A stretch of DNA of 35,194 nucleotides, from assembly GCA_902493145.1 (NCBI GenBank), contig CABUOA010000022.1, positions 1-35,194 on the forward strand, read 5' to 3'. The stretch comes from an uncultured Collinsella sp. (GTDB taxonomy: Bacteria > Actinomycetota > Coriobacteriia > Coriobacteriales > Coriobacteriaceae). Shown here piece by piece: positions 22,812 to 33,000 of the stretch. Made by a program: the position numbers and the translations under genes. Under the pieces are notes generated by a model that was given only the letters and a program-made list of their open reading frames with translations, was not told where the DNA came from and searched no databases. Positions within the stretch are counted from its first letter, which is position 1. Each line of letters starts with the position of its first letter.

Positions 22812-25800
22812 ATGAGCAAACTCGCCGAAGGCATTAAGGACCGTATAGTTGCTGCCGCGCGCGAGGCCGCGCCCGCCGTGGCGGACGCCGCGCAGAAGGC
22901 CGCGACCGCTGCTGCCGAGAAAGTTGTCGAGGCTGTTGCCGAGGCCAAGAACGCGGCAGGGGAGACGTCCGTCGCTAGCGAGCCCGTAGCCGCCGCCCAC
23001 GCCCCCGAAGGCGCGATCTTCAACCCCGAGGCCGCCCGCGGCAACCTGCACCTGGGCATCGACGTGGGCTCCACCACCGTTAAGCTCGCCGTGCTCAACG
23101 ACGACAACCAGATCGTCTACGCCAAGTACCAGCGTCATCACACCGATGTCCGCGCTTGCGCCCGCGACCTGTTCGCGGGCGCTGCGACCGTGCTGCCGAC
23201 GGCCCAGATGACCTGCGCCATTACCGGCTCGGGCGGCCTGCTGCTGTCCCAGTGGCTCGACCTGGAGTTTGTCCAGGAGGTCATCGCCAGCAAACGCGCC
23301 GTCGAGACCCTCATCCCTGCCACCGACGTCGCCATCGAGCTGGGCGGCGAGGACGCCAAGATCATCTACTTCGATAACGGCATCGAGCAGCGCATGAACG
23401 GCACCTGCGCCGGCGGCACGGGCGCCTTCATCGATCAGATGGCCACCCTGCTGCACACCGATGCCAGCGGCCTCAACGAGCTCGCGGCCAACGCGACCAC
23501 CATCTATCCCATCGCCAGTCGCTGCGGCGTATTTGCCAAGACCGACGTGCAACCGCTGCTCAACGAGGGTGCCCGTCCCGAGGATGTGGCCGCCTCCATC
23601 TTCCAGGCCGTCGTGACCCAGACCATCTCGGGTCTGGCGTGCGGTCGCCCCATCCGCGGCAACGTCGCCTTCCTTGGCGGCCCGCTGCAGTACCTCTCCG
23701 AGCTGCGCCACCGCTTCTACCTCACGCTCAACCTGGACGAGGAGCACCGCATTGTGCCCCAAAACGCCCACCTGTTTGTGGCAAGCGGCGCCGCCATGGC
23801 GCACGAGTCCAACAAGCTCAGCACGTTCCCGCAGCTCATTGAGGCCATCGATGCCCTGGGTGACACACAGGGTGCCGAGGTCGAGCGCCTGGACCCGCTC
23901 TTTGCCACCGACGAGGACTTTGCCGAGTTCAAGACCCGCCACGACACCGAGGTCGTCCCCAAGGGCAAGCTCGACGGCTACACCGGCCGCGTGTTCATCG
24001 GCATCGACGCCGGCTCCACCACCATGAAGGCCGCGCTCGTGGGCGAGGACGGTCAGCTGCTGCACACTTGGTATGGCAACAACAACGGTGACATCCTGGG
24101 CACGGCCAAGGTCATCATGGCCGATTTCTACAACCACATTCCCGCGGGCTGCACCATCGGCCACGTGACCACTACGGGCTACGGCGAGGCGCTGCTCATC
24201 GAGGCCCTCAAGGCCGATTCCGGCGAGATCGAGACCGTTGCGCACCTGCGCGGCGCCAAGGCATTCCTGCCCGGCGTCGAGTTTATCCTGGACATCGGCG
24301 GCCAGGACATGAAGTGTCTGCGCGTCAAGGACGGCGTTATCGAGCACATCATGCTCAACGAGGCCTGCTCGTCGGGTTGCGGTAGCTTTATCGAGAGCTT
24401 CGCCGTCTCTATGAACATGGACGTGCGCGCGTTCGCCGATGCCGCCATCCATGCCAAGGCCCCCGTCGACCTGGGCAGCCGCTGCACGGTCTTTATGAAC
24501 TCGCGCGTCAAGCAGGCGCAAAAGGAAGGCGCCACGGTGGGCGACATCGCGGCCGGCCTGTCTTATTCCGTCATCAAGAATGCCCTGTTCAAGGTCATTA
24601 AGCTGCGCGACCCCAAGGAGATCGGCAGTCAGGTGATCGTCCAGGGTGGTACCTTTATGTCCGACGCCACGCTGCGTGCGTTTGAGCAGCTCACCGGTGT
24701 TCACGCCGTGCGCCCCGATATCGCCGGCTGCATGGGCGCCTACGGTGCGGCCCTGCTCGCCCGCGATCGCGCCGGCGCCGACGGCACCTCGACCATCCTT
24801 TCGGCCGAGGACATCGCGCACCTCACCGTGACGCAAAAGCACGTCCGCTGCGGCCGTTGCTCCAACAACTGCCAGCTCACCGTCAACGATTTTGGCGGCG
24901 GTAGGCGCTTCATTACCGGCAACCGCTGCGAGAAGGGCGCCGGCCACAAAAAGCAGAAGACCGAGGCCCCCAACCTCTTCAAAAAGAAAAACGAGCTGCT
25001 CTTTAACCGCGAGGTGCTGAGCCCCGACGAGGCCCCGCGCGGCACCGTCGGTATCCCCCGCGCGCTCAACATGTACGAGAACTACCCCTTCTGGCACGCG
25101 TTCTTTACGCGCCTGGGCTTTAGCGTGCAGCTGTCCGACCAGTCGAGCAAGAAGACCTACCAGGCGGGCATCGAGTCCATGCCGTCCGAGAGCGTGTGCT
25201 ATCCGGCAAAGATGAGCCACGGCCATGTGATGAACCTTATCGACCGCGATGTCGACTTCATCTGGATGCCGTGCGTGCGCTGGGAGCGCAAGGAGGATCC
25301 GACCGCCGGCAACTGTTACAACTGCCCCATCGTCATGAGCTACCCCACGGCGTTGGCACTCAACATCGACGAGATCCGCGAGCAGAATATCGAGTTCCTG
25401 TACCCGTTTGTGCCGTATCACGATAAGACCGAGCTCAAGCGCCGCCTGTATCAGGTGCTCGCCGTCGACCGCGTGGCCGATGCGCAAGCCGGTCGCGGTC
25501 GCGTGCGTGGACCCAAGATCACGCGCTCCGAGGTCGACGCTGCCGTCAACGCTGCCTTTGAGGCCGATGCGCGTTTCCACGAGGACATCCAGACCATGGG
25601 CGAGGAGGCCCTTAAGTGGGTCGAGGACCACGGCGGCCACGGCATTGTGCTCGCCGGCCGCCCCTACCATAACGACCCCGAGATCAACCATGCCCTGCCC
25701 GAGCTTATCTCGAGCTTTGGCTTTGCGGTCTTTACCGAGGATTCGCTCGCGCATCTGGTAAAGCCTGAGCGTCCGATTCGCGTCGTCGACCAGTGGATGT

Positions 25801-27575
25801 ACCACAGCCGCCTGTACGCCGTCGCCCGTTTTGTGACGATGCGCAACGACCTGGACCTGATCCAGCTCAACTCCTTCGGCTGCGGTCTGGATGCTCTGAC
25901 CACCGACCAGGTGCAGGAGATTCTGGAGGCCAGCGGCAAGATCTACACCGTGCTCAAGATCGACGAGGTGTCCAACCTGGGTGCCGCGCGCATCCGCATC
26001 CGCTCGCTCATGGCCGCGCTCAAGGACCAGGAGGCCGAGCGCTTGGCCGAGGCCACGGCCGCGGGCGAGGCCTACGAGCAGGGCGATGCCGCGCCGGTGG
26101 CGCCCTCCACGGATGCCCCCGCGTTCGCGAGCCGCAAGTACACGTTCGAGGCGCAGCGCGAGAGTGCTTCGACCGCGTGGCCCAAGGTGCCCTTTACCGA
26201 GCAGATGCGCGAGGAGGGCTACACCATCCTGTGCCCGCAGATGGCGCCGATTCACTTTGACCTGGTCAAAGAGGTGTTCCGCGGTGCCGGCTACAACCTG
26301 GAGCTGCTGCCCTCGACCGATCACGACGCCGTCGAAGCCGGCCTGCGCTACGTGAACAACGACATCTGCTATCCGTCGATCCTGGTGACGGGCCAGATCA
26401 TGGAGGCCATCGAGAGCGGTCGCTACGACCTGTCCAAGACAGCTGTGGTCATCAGCCAGACCGGCGGTGGCTGCCGTGCCACCAACTACATCGCGCTTAT
26501 CCGCAAGGCCCTGCGCGAGAGCGGCCACCCCGAGATTCCGGTGATCTCGCTTTCGGCTGTGGCGCTCGGCGAGGACAACCCCGGCTTTAAGTTGACGCCG
26601 GCGCTGCTTAAACAGGCTGTGTACGCGGTGCTCTTTGGCGACGTGATGATGCAGATGCTCTATCGTTGCCGCCCGTACGAGGCCACGCCCGGTGCCGCCA
26701 ACGCGCTCTATGAGGAGTACATGGCGCGCGCTCGCAAGCTGGCGCCCAAGTTCAACAGGCATAACTACACCAAGCTGTGCCGTGAGGCCATTCGCGCGTT
26801 CGACACCATGCCACTTGTGGGCGAGGGCACCAAACCGCGTGTGGGCGTGGTCGGCGAGATCCTGGTCAAGTTCCACCCCACGGCCAACAACCACGTGGTC
26901 GATGTCATCGAGCGCGAGGGCTGCGAGGCCGTGGTGCCGGGCCTGCTCGACTTCTTCCTGTACTCCATGAGCAACGCCGAGCTGCAAAAGGACGAGCTGG
27001 GCAGCTCCGCTACGACACGTGCGGGCATGCAGGCGCTCATCAAGCTCGTGGACTGGATGCGTACGCCGGTTGAGGAGCTGCTCGAGAAGTCCCAGCGCTT
27101 TGAGGCGCCCGAGCGTATCGGCACCATGGCCGACAAGGCCCGCACGGTGCTATCGGTGTGCAATAACATGGGTGAGGGGTGGCTGCTCACAGCCGAGATG
27201 CTCGACCTGATCGACCACGGTGCGCCCAACATCATCTGCACGCAGCCCTTCGCGTGCCTGCCCAATCATGTGGTGGGCAAGGCCGTAATCAAGGAGCTGC
27301 GCCGTCAGCATCCCGAGAGCAACATTGTCGCGGTGGACTACGACCCCGGTGCGTCCGAGGTCAACCAGCTCAACCGTATTAAGCTCATGATCAGCGTGGC
27401 GAAGGAGAACATGCGCGCCGGTAAGGGCTTTAAGCTCGAGAAGGTGGCGCCGCTCGCGATGGACGAGGTCACCGGCCAGATGCGTGCTCATGACGGCTGT
27501 GTGAGCTGCGGGCCGGCCAGCGAGGAGGCCGTGGCATCGGTCGCCGAGCGCCTGGGACGCGGCATTAAGAAGTAA
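22812..27575 (+). CDS. Acyl-CoA dehydratase activase fusion (two BadF/HgdC-type ATPase domains plus DUF2229 and COG3581-like regions)
   Basis: 1587 aa. Residues 1-75 are an Ala/Glu-rich helix. The first BadF/BcrA/HgdC ATPase (about 79-335) has LGIDVGSTTVK, CAGGTGAF (Cys199) and SRCGVF (Cys238). The second (about 394-650) has FIGIDAGSTTMK, CSSGCGSF (Cys519, Cys523) and SRCTVF (Cys558). Both keep a pair at the positions that ligate the [4Fe-4S] cluster of HgdC. A CxxCxxxC cluster (680, 683, 687, plus 706) opens a DUF2229-like region (about 745-1080), and a COG3581-like part follows (about 1135-1587). In this family the activator uses ATP to push an electron into a 2-hydroxyacyl-CoA dehydratase; here several parts are joined. 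The real substrate is unknown. GAGGAG lies upstream. Confidence 0.88.
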   Translation: MSKLAEGIKDRIVAAAREAAPAVADAAQKAATAAAEKVVEAVAEAKNAAGETSVASEPVAAAHAPEGAIFNPEAARGNLHLGIDVGSTTVKLAVLNDDNQIVYAKYQRHHTDVRACARDLFAGAATVLPTAQMTCAITGSGGLLLSQWLDLEFVQEVIASKRAVETLIPATDVAIELGGEDAKIIYFDNGIEQRMNGTCAGGTGAFIDQMATLLHTDASGLNELAANATTIYPIASRCGVFAKTDVQPLLNEGARPEDVAASIFQAVVTQTISGLACGRPIRGNVAFLGGPLQYLSELRHRFYLTLNLDEEHRIVPQNAHLFVASGAAMAHESNKLSTFPQLIEAIDALGDTQGAEVERLDPLFATDEDFAEFKTRHDTEVVPKGKLDGYTGRVFIGIDAGSTTMKAALVGEDGQLLHTWYGNNNGDILGTAKVIMADFYNHIPAGCTIGHVTTTGYGEALLIEALKADSGEIETVAHLRGAKAFLPGVEFILDIGGQDMKCLRVKDGVIEHIMLNEACSSGCGSFIESFAVSMNMDVRAFADAAIHAKAPVDLGSRCTVFMNSRVKQAQKEGATVGDIAAGLSYSVIKNALFKVIKLRDPKEIGSQVIVQGGTFMSDATLRAFEQLTGVHAVRPDIAGCMGAYGAALLARDRAGADGTSTILSAEDIAHLTVTQKHVRCGRCSNNCQLTVNDFGGGRRFITGNRCEKGAGHKKQKTEAPNLFKKKNELLFNREVLSPDEAPRGTVGIPRALNMYENYPFWHAFFTRLGFSVQLSDQSSKKTYQAGIESMPSESVCYPAKMSHGHVMNLIDRDVDFIWMPCVRWERKEDPTAGNCYNCPIVMSYPTALALNIDEIREQNIEFLYPFVPYHDKTELKRRLYQVLAVDRVADAQAGRGRVRGPKITRSEVDAAVNAAFEADARFHEDIQTMGEEALKWVEDHGGHGIVLAGRPYHNDPEINHALPELISSFGFAVFTEDSLAHLVKPERPIRVVDQWMYHSRLYAVARFVTMRNDLDLIQLNSFGCGLDALTTDQVQEILEASGKIYTVLKIDEVSNLGAARIRIRSLMAALKDQEAERLAEATAAGEAYEQGDAAPVAPSTDAPAFASRKYTFEAQRESASTAWPKVPFTEQMREEGYTILCPQMAPIHFDLVKEVFRGAGYNLELLPSTDHDAVEAGLRYVNNDICYPSILVTGQIMEAIESGRYDLSKTAVVISQTGGGCRATNYIALIRKALRESGHPEIPVISLSAVALGEDNPGFKLTPALLKQAVYAVLFGDVMMQMLYRCRPYEATPGAANALYEEYMARARKLAPKFNRHNYTKLCREAIRAFDTMPLVGEGTKPRVGVVGEILVKFHPTANNHVVDVIEREGCEAVVPGLLDFFLYSMSNAELQKDELGSSATTRAGMQALIKLVDWMRTPVEELLEKSQRFEAPERIGTMADKARTVLSVCNNMGEGWLLTAEMLDLIDHGAPNIICTQPFACLPNHVVGKAVIKELRRQHPESNIVAVDYDPGASEVNQLNRIKLMISVAKENMRAGKGFKLEKVAPLAMDEVTGQMRAHDGCVSCGPASEEAVASVAERLGRGIKK

Positions 27576-27603
27576 CTGGCCTGCTATGGGCTAGATATGG
27601 GAC

Positions 27604-27640
27604 AAACGGGTGGCAGCCGTACCGGTTACCACCCGTTTTT
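27604..27640 (+). terminator. Terminator of the activase operon
   Basis: AAACGGGTGG (27604-27613) pairs with CCACCCGTTT (27629-27638), loop 15 nt, ending in TTTTT. It follows the activase stop by 28 nt. Confidence 0.8.
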
Positions 27641-27692
27641 ACTGGACATCTGTTGCGTAAACGGTCCAACTATCACCCCCTGCGAACTTAGA

Positions 27693-27823
27693 TTTCGGAA
27701 GTATGCGGCAAAATTTGAATAGGCCGAGCACACTGGATATGCCCAAGCTTTGTACCTGCGGTTTTATTGGTGAAAAACCGGGGTGTGCTCGAGGGCTCCG
27801 GAATTTGCCGCATACTTCCGAAA
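27693..27823. repeat. 131-nt element with three nested stems
   Basis: Outer arms TTTCGGAAGTATGCGGCAAA (27693-27712) and 27804-27823 are perfectly complementary over 20 bp. Inside, CGAGCACAC (27725-27733) pairs with GTGTGCTCG (27783-27791), and CGGTTTT (27759-27765) with AAAACCG (27774-27780). It could be a structured RNA or a non-autonomous mobile palindrome. The 85-codon minus-strand frame across it (27639-27896) is probably not a gene. It fills most of the 481-nt gap 27576-28056; no other feature was seen apart from the leader at its end. Confidence 0.7.
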
Positions 27824-28016
27824 ACAACGTCTCGGTGGCACCAAAAATTGCCTCCAGAACCCTGAGATAATGAACATATATAGCCGTTCGCCGCAAATTA
27901 TCGTCCGTTCATGGAACCTATCTCCAACGAGTTGTAACCATATGGTTTGATGTTGGAAACATATGATTGCCGGCAGGCCATAGGTGACGTTCCCCCTGAT
28001 ATCGGAGGTTCCAGGT

Positions 28017-28055
28017 ATGTTTCACGCTCCGTTAAGCAACTATCGGCTGGGCTAG
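28017..28055 (+). CDS. 12-aa leader peptide, translationally coupled
   Basis: ATG 28017 has GGAGG 8 nt upstream (28004-28008) and encodes MFHAPLSNYRLG. The TAG ends one base before ATG 28057 of the next gene, which itself has only a weak ribosome site. Ribosomes ending here could re-initiate downstream. Confidence 0.4.
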   Translation: MFHAPLSNYRLG

Positions 28056-28056
28056 C

Positions 28057-28506
28057 ATGGGCCGCCGCACTATCTCAATAACCCTTGCAGTGGTCTGCCT
28101 GGCTGTGCTCCTGGGCGCTACAGGGCTGTTTGCTATAAGCCGAGAAACGTCCTATATGCAGGAATGCGCTTCCGAAGGGTTTGCCATTGATGGTTACTAT
28201 CGGGATGACAAAACGAGTCGGGAAACCCTGGCTTTTCTTGAGGAGGACAACTGTCGATGGCAGCTGGTCGACCAAGACGGAATCTGCGCAGACGGGCAGT
28301 TTAAGCGTATGGACGACCCCAATATCCTGGTGTTAAAGAGGGAAAACGGCGAAGAATTCGGTACGGTCCACGTGGCGTATATGTCACGCCGACGCGAGCA
28401 AGGCCAGCTCTATCTATTTAGAAATAGCAAAGTGACCCGATTTTATCTGGTGAGCACCAAACCTGCGTTTACGGTGGAGTCTGGCGATGTCGATCCGGCC
28501 AGTTGA
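28057..28506 (+). CDS. Small membrane-anchored or secreted protein of unknown function
   Basis: 149 aa. Residues 7-27 (ITLAVVCLAVLLGATGLFAI) are a single hydrophobic segment, preceded by GRR, so it is either a signal anchor or a signal peptide without an evident cleavage site. The remainder is polar with Cys37, Cys66 and Cys77, and predicted beta-rich. No family was recognised. It follows a 12-aa leader ORF with a 1-nt gap and is convergent with the DUF389 gene. The weak ribosome site of its own suggests coupling. Confidence 0.65.
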   Translation: MGRRTISITLAVVCLAVLLGATGLFAISRETSYMQECASEGFAIDGYYRDDKTSRETLAFLEEDNCRWQLVDQDGICADGQFKRMDDPNILVLKRENGEEFGTVHVAYMSRRREQGQLYLFRNSKVTRFYLVSTKPAFTVESGDVDPAS

Positions 28507-28526
28507 TTCACGGCAATAAAACGGCG

Positions 28527-28557
28527 AGCGGGGCGCGGGTGTGAACTGAACCCCGCT
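28527..28557. terminator. Weak hairpin between convergent genes
   Basis: AGCGGGG (28527-28533) pairs with CCCCGCT (28551-28557), loop 17 nt, followed by ATTT. It could end transcription of the small secreted protein gene. The rest of the 125-nt gap shows nothing else. Confidence 0.35.
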
Positions 28558-28631
28558 ATTTGCTCGTGTCCGTATCGCGTCTGCGCCTCGTCGTAGCTTG
28601 CATCCGTGCGAGCGTTCATCCCGCGCCGGCA

Positions 28632-29771
28632 TCACTTCACGTCAAACTCCACGCGATCGAGCTCGGGCACATTGAGGTCGATGAGCTTGCGGGCAACGCG
28701 ACGGTCGTGCTCCCCGAGCGCCTCGCTTGTCGTTACGTGGGCGACAACCTCGCGCTCTACAATGCCTTCCTCGTCCCCTTCGGTAGCCGAGGTCTCGACG
28801 GCGACGGTGTAATCCTTAAAGCCCGGCAGCACCGCGGCAAGCTCGCGTGTGGTCTCGGTGACGCCGTAGCCGTCCTGCACGCCGGCCTGCGCCGAGCCAA
28901 TAGACCCCGCGGTCATAACGATGCAGGGGATGGCAAAGATCACCGTGCCCACGATGATGCGGCGGCGCACTTTGCGCGACAGCTCGTCGACCTCGGCATT
29001 TTCCTCGGCGGTCACAATGCCGTCGCCGTTAAGGTCGCGCTTGAGCGGCACGCGCAGAAGAAGCAGCACGGTTTCGGCAGCCAGTGCGATAAAGACCACG
29101 TTGATGCCAAACTCGTAAAGCGCCGAGAGAAACAGCGACCCGCTTGCGATGGCGATGCCGTAGCCCGCCGCGCACAGGGGTGGCATGAGCGCGGTCGCCA
29201 CGGCCACACCGGCGATGAGCGTGGCGGGTTCCTGGTCGCGCGAGTTGCCCAGGCCGCCTGCAAAGCCGCCGGCGAGCGCGACAGCGAGGTCCCAGACAGT
29301 CGGTGTCGAATTGTCGATAATGGCAGCCGTGGTGGTGCCAAGGGGCGAGAGCTTAAAGTACAACGTGGATGTGACCAGGCAAAAGGCCATTTGCAGCGCA
29401 AGGCTGGCGACGGCTTCGACGGTAATCTCGCGGTCGAGCGTGGCAATGCCGTATGCCATGGCGAGAACCGAGCCCATGAGCGGGCAGATGAGCATGGCGC
29501 CCACGATGGCGATGTCCGAATCGATATCGAGGCCGATGCTCGCGATCAACATGGCGATGATGAGGATGCATAGGTGGGAGCCAGTCAGACGCGCCCCGTT
29601 TACAAAACGCTTGCGGATCACGTGATAGGGCGCGCGTCCCTCGCGAATGTTGAATGCGCGCTTTAGGAAGCGGGTGGCGTTCTCCATGGCCTCACTATGG
29701 GCAGGGCGGATGCCGTGGCGCCGGTGATGGCGTTCGCGCAGCCGCTTGATCTGTTGTTTATCGAGTTCCAT
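28632..29771 (-). CDS. DUF389 family membrane protein with an EF-hand-like loop
   Basis: 379 aa from ATG 29771 (GAGGTG upstream; the frame extends 5' without a ribosome site). A basic N-terminal 60 residues are followed by about six membrane segments containing GAMLICPLMG (91-100) and ATALMPPLC (192-200), characteristic of DUF389. Between the fifth and sixth segment, residues 246-257 (DLNGDGIVTAEE) fit a 12-residue EF-hand calcium loop with D, N, D, G and a final E. The C-terminal 90 residues are soluble. Function of the family is unknown. Divergent from the surface protein gene. Confidence 0.8.
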   Translation of the reverse strand: MELDKQQIKRLRERHHRRHGIRPAHSEAMENATRFLKRAFNIREGRAPYHVIRKRFVNGARLTGSHLCILIIAMLIASIGLDIDSDIAIVGAMLICPLMGSVLAMAYGIATLDREITVEAVASLALQMAFCLVTSTLYFKLSPLGTTTAAIIDNSTPTVWDLAVALAGGFAGGLGNSRDQEPATLIAGVAVATALMPPLCAAGYGIAIASGSLFLSALYEFGINVVFIALAAETVLLLLRVPLKRDLNGDGIVTAEENAEVDELSRKVRRRIIVGTVIFAIPCIVMTAGSIGSAQAGVQDGYGVTETTRELAAVLPGFKDYTVAVETSATEGDEEGIVEREVVAHVTTSEALGEHDRRVARKLIDLNVPELDRVEFDVK

Positions 29772-30078
29772 GTCCACCTCGTTCTGGCAAGGGCCGCGTA
29801 TCCCGCCCGTCGCCCTTACTCTACACCGTGGCGGGCGGGGTGTCTGTTGGATGCGGAATCCGATAGGGCGGATGACGCGGGAGCAAATGCAAATCACAGG
29901 CTCAATTCGATCCCGCAAGAATATGATGCACCAGCTCCTTCAAATGTGACGAAACTGTGAAGCACGAGAGCGTGAATTTCAAAAAATACGCTGGTCGCCA
30001 ATGTTGCGCAACAGAATTCAAAAATCGACAGCTACCGTTTGATACGTATGGATACATCCGTGTCAAAGGGAGAAAGCC
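29772..30078. other. 307-nt divergent intergenic region
   Basis: Between the DUF389 gene (minus) and the surface protein gene (plus). A possible minus promoter is CAGACA (29841-29846), 17 nt, TAGAGT (29818-29823), each 4 of 6 to consensus. GTTGCGCAAC (30003-30012) is a 10-bp perfect palindrome that may be an operator. No convincing promoter for the plus gene was found. Confidence 0.35.
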
Positions 30079-33000
30079 ATGGCAAACTACAGTCCACAAC
30101 ACTTTGGGCCTCGGGCCAAGACTGTCAACGTCAAGGGCGTTGCTAACCGCGCCGTCGCAACCGTTTTGACGGCGGGCCTCATCGCTCAGCCGCTCATGTC
30201 GCCGCTGGCGGCAATCGCCGCACCGTCAACCGATAACGGCGATTCTGTTCAGGGGGGGGGTAGTTCTGTAGAGAACACCGTTGCCGCCGGTAACCAAGCG
30301 GTCGTAAAGACGGCTGCCCAGCTGGCCGAGGAGTCGGCAAAGCAGCTCAAGGACGCTCAGGCCGCCTACGATGCCGCCCAGAAGAAGGCCGACGCGGCGG
30401 GCCAGTCTCAAAAGCAGGCGCAGCAGCAAAAGAATCAGGCCTCGCAGGCCGTGACCGATAACGCCGCCGAGCAGAACGAGGCCGAGGTAGCCGCGCTTCA
30501 GGAGAAGATCGACGAGCTTAAGGCAGCCGTCGAAAAGACCGAGCAGCAGCAGAAGAAGCTGGGCGACCTGAACGATCGGCTCGAACAGGCCAACAAGAGT
30601 GTCGAGGATAAGACCCAGGCGCTCAAGGACGCCAAGGCAAAGCAGGATGAGGCCAAGAAGGCCCTCGATGATGCCCAGGCCAAGCTCGAGGCCATGGGTA
30701 TGGACGAGTACGAGGCCGCCAAGAAGGCCGTCGAGGACGCGCAGGCAAAGCTCGATGACGCCAATAAGGCCGTTACTACTGCACAGGCCAATCTGGACCA
30801 GGCCAAGGCTGCCGAGGCCAGCGCCCAGCAGGAAAAGCAGAATACCGAGGCGGCTTTGACGACTGCCCAGGCCAAGAAGCAGGAGACTGCCGCTGCTCTC
30901 GCAGCCGCAACCACCGCGCGCGATAACGCCCAGCAGAAGTTCAACCAGGCGCAGGCCGCGCTCGATGCTGCCGTCTCGGGTACGGGTGTTGACCTGAGTG
31001 CGCTTGAGGCCGCCAAGAACGCTGCTGCTGGTGAGCTCAAGACCGCGCAGGCGGAGCTCAATGCCGCGACGGATGCCGACGCTACCGCCCAGGCGAACCT
31101 GCAGGCGGCCCAGAATACCGCCACCGCCGCGCAGGAGAAGGCCAACGCCGCCAACGCTGCCGTGGCATCTGCCCAGTCTGCATACGATGCGGCAAACAAG
31201 GAGTACAAGGACGCGGCCAGTAAGCGTGACGCCGCGAAGTCGGCATACGAGCAGGCCCAGCAGACCGAGGCCGACAAGAAGGCGGAGTACGATAAGCTTG
31301 TCGAAGTTCGCAAGCAGAAGCGCAGCGAGTGGGAGGCAGCCTGCGCTGCTTCGAACGCCGCGGAAAAGGCTTATGACGCTGCTAATGTCCAGGTTGAGGC
31401 TCTTGAGCAGCAGATTGCTGAGCTCAAGTCCAACATGACCGTTGACCAGGAAGTCATCAGCCAAGGTATACTCGGCTTCATGAACTATATTAGCGACGGT
31501 AGCCAGTTCACAGCCACGCAGAAAAAGAACGCCCAGGAAGCCGTATCGATGCTGACCGGTGCCGCTGACAAGGCCGAATGGTATGACCAGTACGTCGATC
31601 AGGACATGTCTCGCGACACCAACCCGCTTTCCTTGGAGCAGATGCGCAACGCCCTGACATATCTCGACACCCAGAACAACCTCCGCAAGGTGAACGGTCA
31701 GTCGGCGCTCAGCGTCAGCCTCCGCATGACTGCGGCAGCCGCTCTTAATACATCATATTCATCGAACATCTGGGGACACTCGAACTGTTACTTCGACAAC
31801 GGCGAAAATCTTGCTGGCGGAGGCGGCGCATATACCGGCGGCGAGACCGAGGATACGCTTGGCTGGCCATATACCGGTCTCTACACCCAGGAGAAAAAGG
31901 CATTCGATAAGTACGTCGAACAGTATGGTGACGCACTTGGAAGCCATCGATATGATTCATACTATATCTACCAGCACTACTACAGCATCTACAAAGAGTG
32001 CGGGCACTATCTCAACATCATCGATGCCGGCACGAAGGCTATCGGTATCGCGACCGGTAGCGGTAAGAACACCGATTCCGAGGTAACCGTATTCGATTAC
32101 AGCGCTGATGATACTCAGGCTGATTTCACTGTCTCCGAGTTCAAGAAGCTCGTGAACGACTACATCGACTCTGCCTATAACGCTGGCGGCACGCAGGCGC
32201 AGAAGGCGCAGCTCAAGGAGCTTCAGGGCAAGCTCGCCGAGGCGCAGAAGAACTTTGGAACTACTAGGGAAGCTTACTTCGCAGCTGTAAACGGGCAGGA
32301 TGCCGCCCAGGACGCTTTCACCGCAGCAGATGTGAACATGAACACCGCCAAGGGCGAGTACGAGAAGGCCAAGTCCGGCACCGCCGCCGCGAAGACGGCA
32401 TACGACGCCGCCGAAGCCAAACTCAAGGGTATCGACGTCAAGACGCCCAAGACCAAGCTCGACGCCGCCAAGGGCGAGGCCGCTACTGCCCAGGCGGCCC
32501 TCGACAAGGCAAACGCCACGCTTGCTGACAGCAAGACGAAGGCAGCCGAGGCCGCTGCTCACAAGGCGAAGGCTCGCAGCGCCCGCGACGCCGCCAAGGT
32601 AAAGTCCGATCAGGCCAACGAGGCGTATGACAACGCTACCGCTTCGGTCAAGGACCTTGCCGCCAAGTGCGATGCCGCCAAGACGGATCTTGCGAACAAG
32701 CAGGGCACGCTTAACGATGCCAAGAAGGCCGACGACACTGCCCAGGCTGACGTTGACAAGGCTCAGGCCGCAGATGTGCACGCCGCGACCGCTCTTTCGG
32801 GCGCCAAGCAGGCAGTTGCCGCCAAGACGCAGACCCTGTCCGACGCACAGGCGAAGGCCAAGGCCGCCGAGGACGAGCTTGCCACCGCAAACAAGGCCTT
32901 CGAGCGCTTCGCCGGCGCCCAGAAGGCGGTCGACGACGCCAAGGCCGCCTATGACGCTGCCGTCGCCGGTGTCGCCGATGCCCAGAAGCAGCTCGAGGCC

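Noticed and set aside
22797..26987. 1396-codon open frame on the minus strand opposite the activase gene
   Set aside because: The plus frame has clear domains and catalytic motifs; the minus frame is a by-product of strong third-position G/C bias and shows no recognisable domain.
27639..27896. 85-aa minus-strand ORF
   Set aside because: It lies across the 131-nt nested palindrome and a terminator, has no ribosome site and is most easily explained by the repeat.
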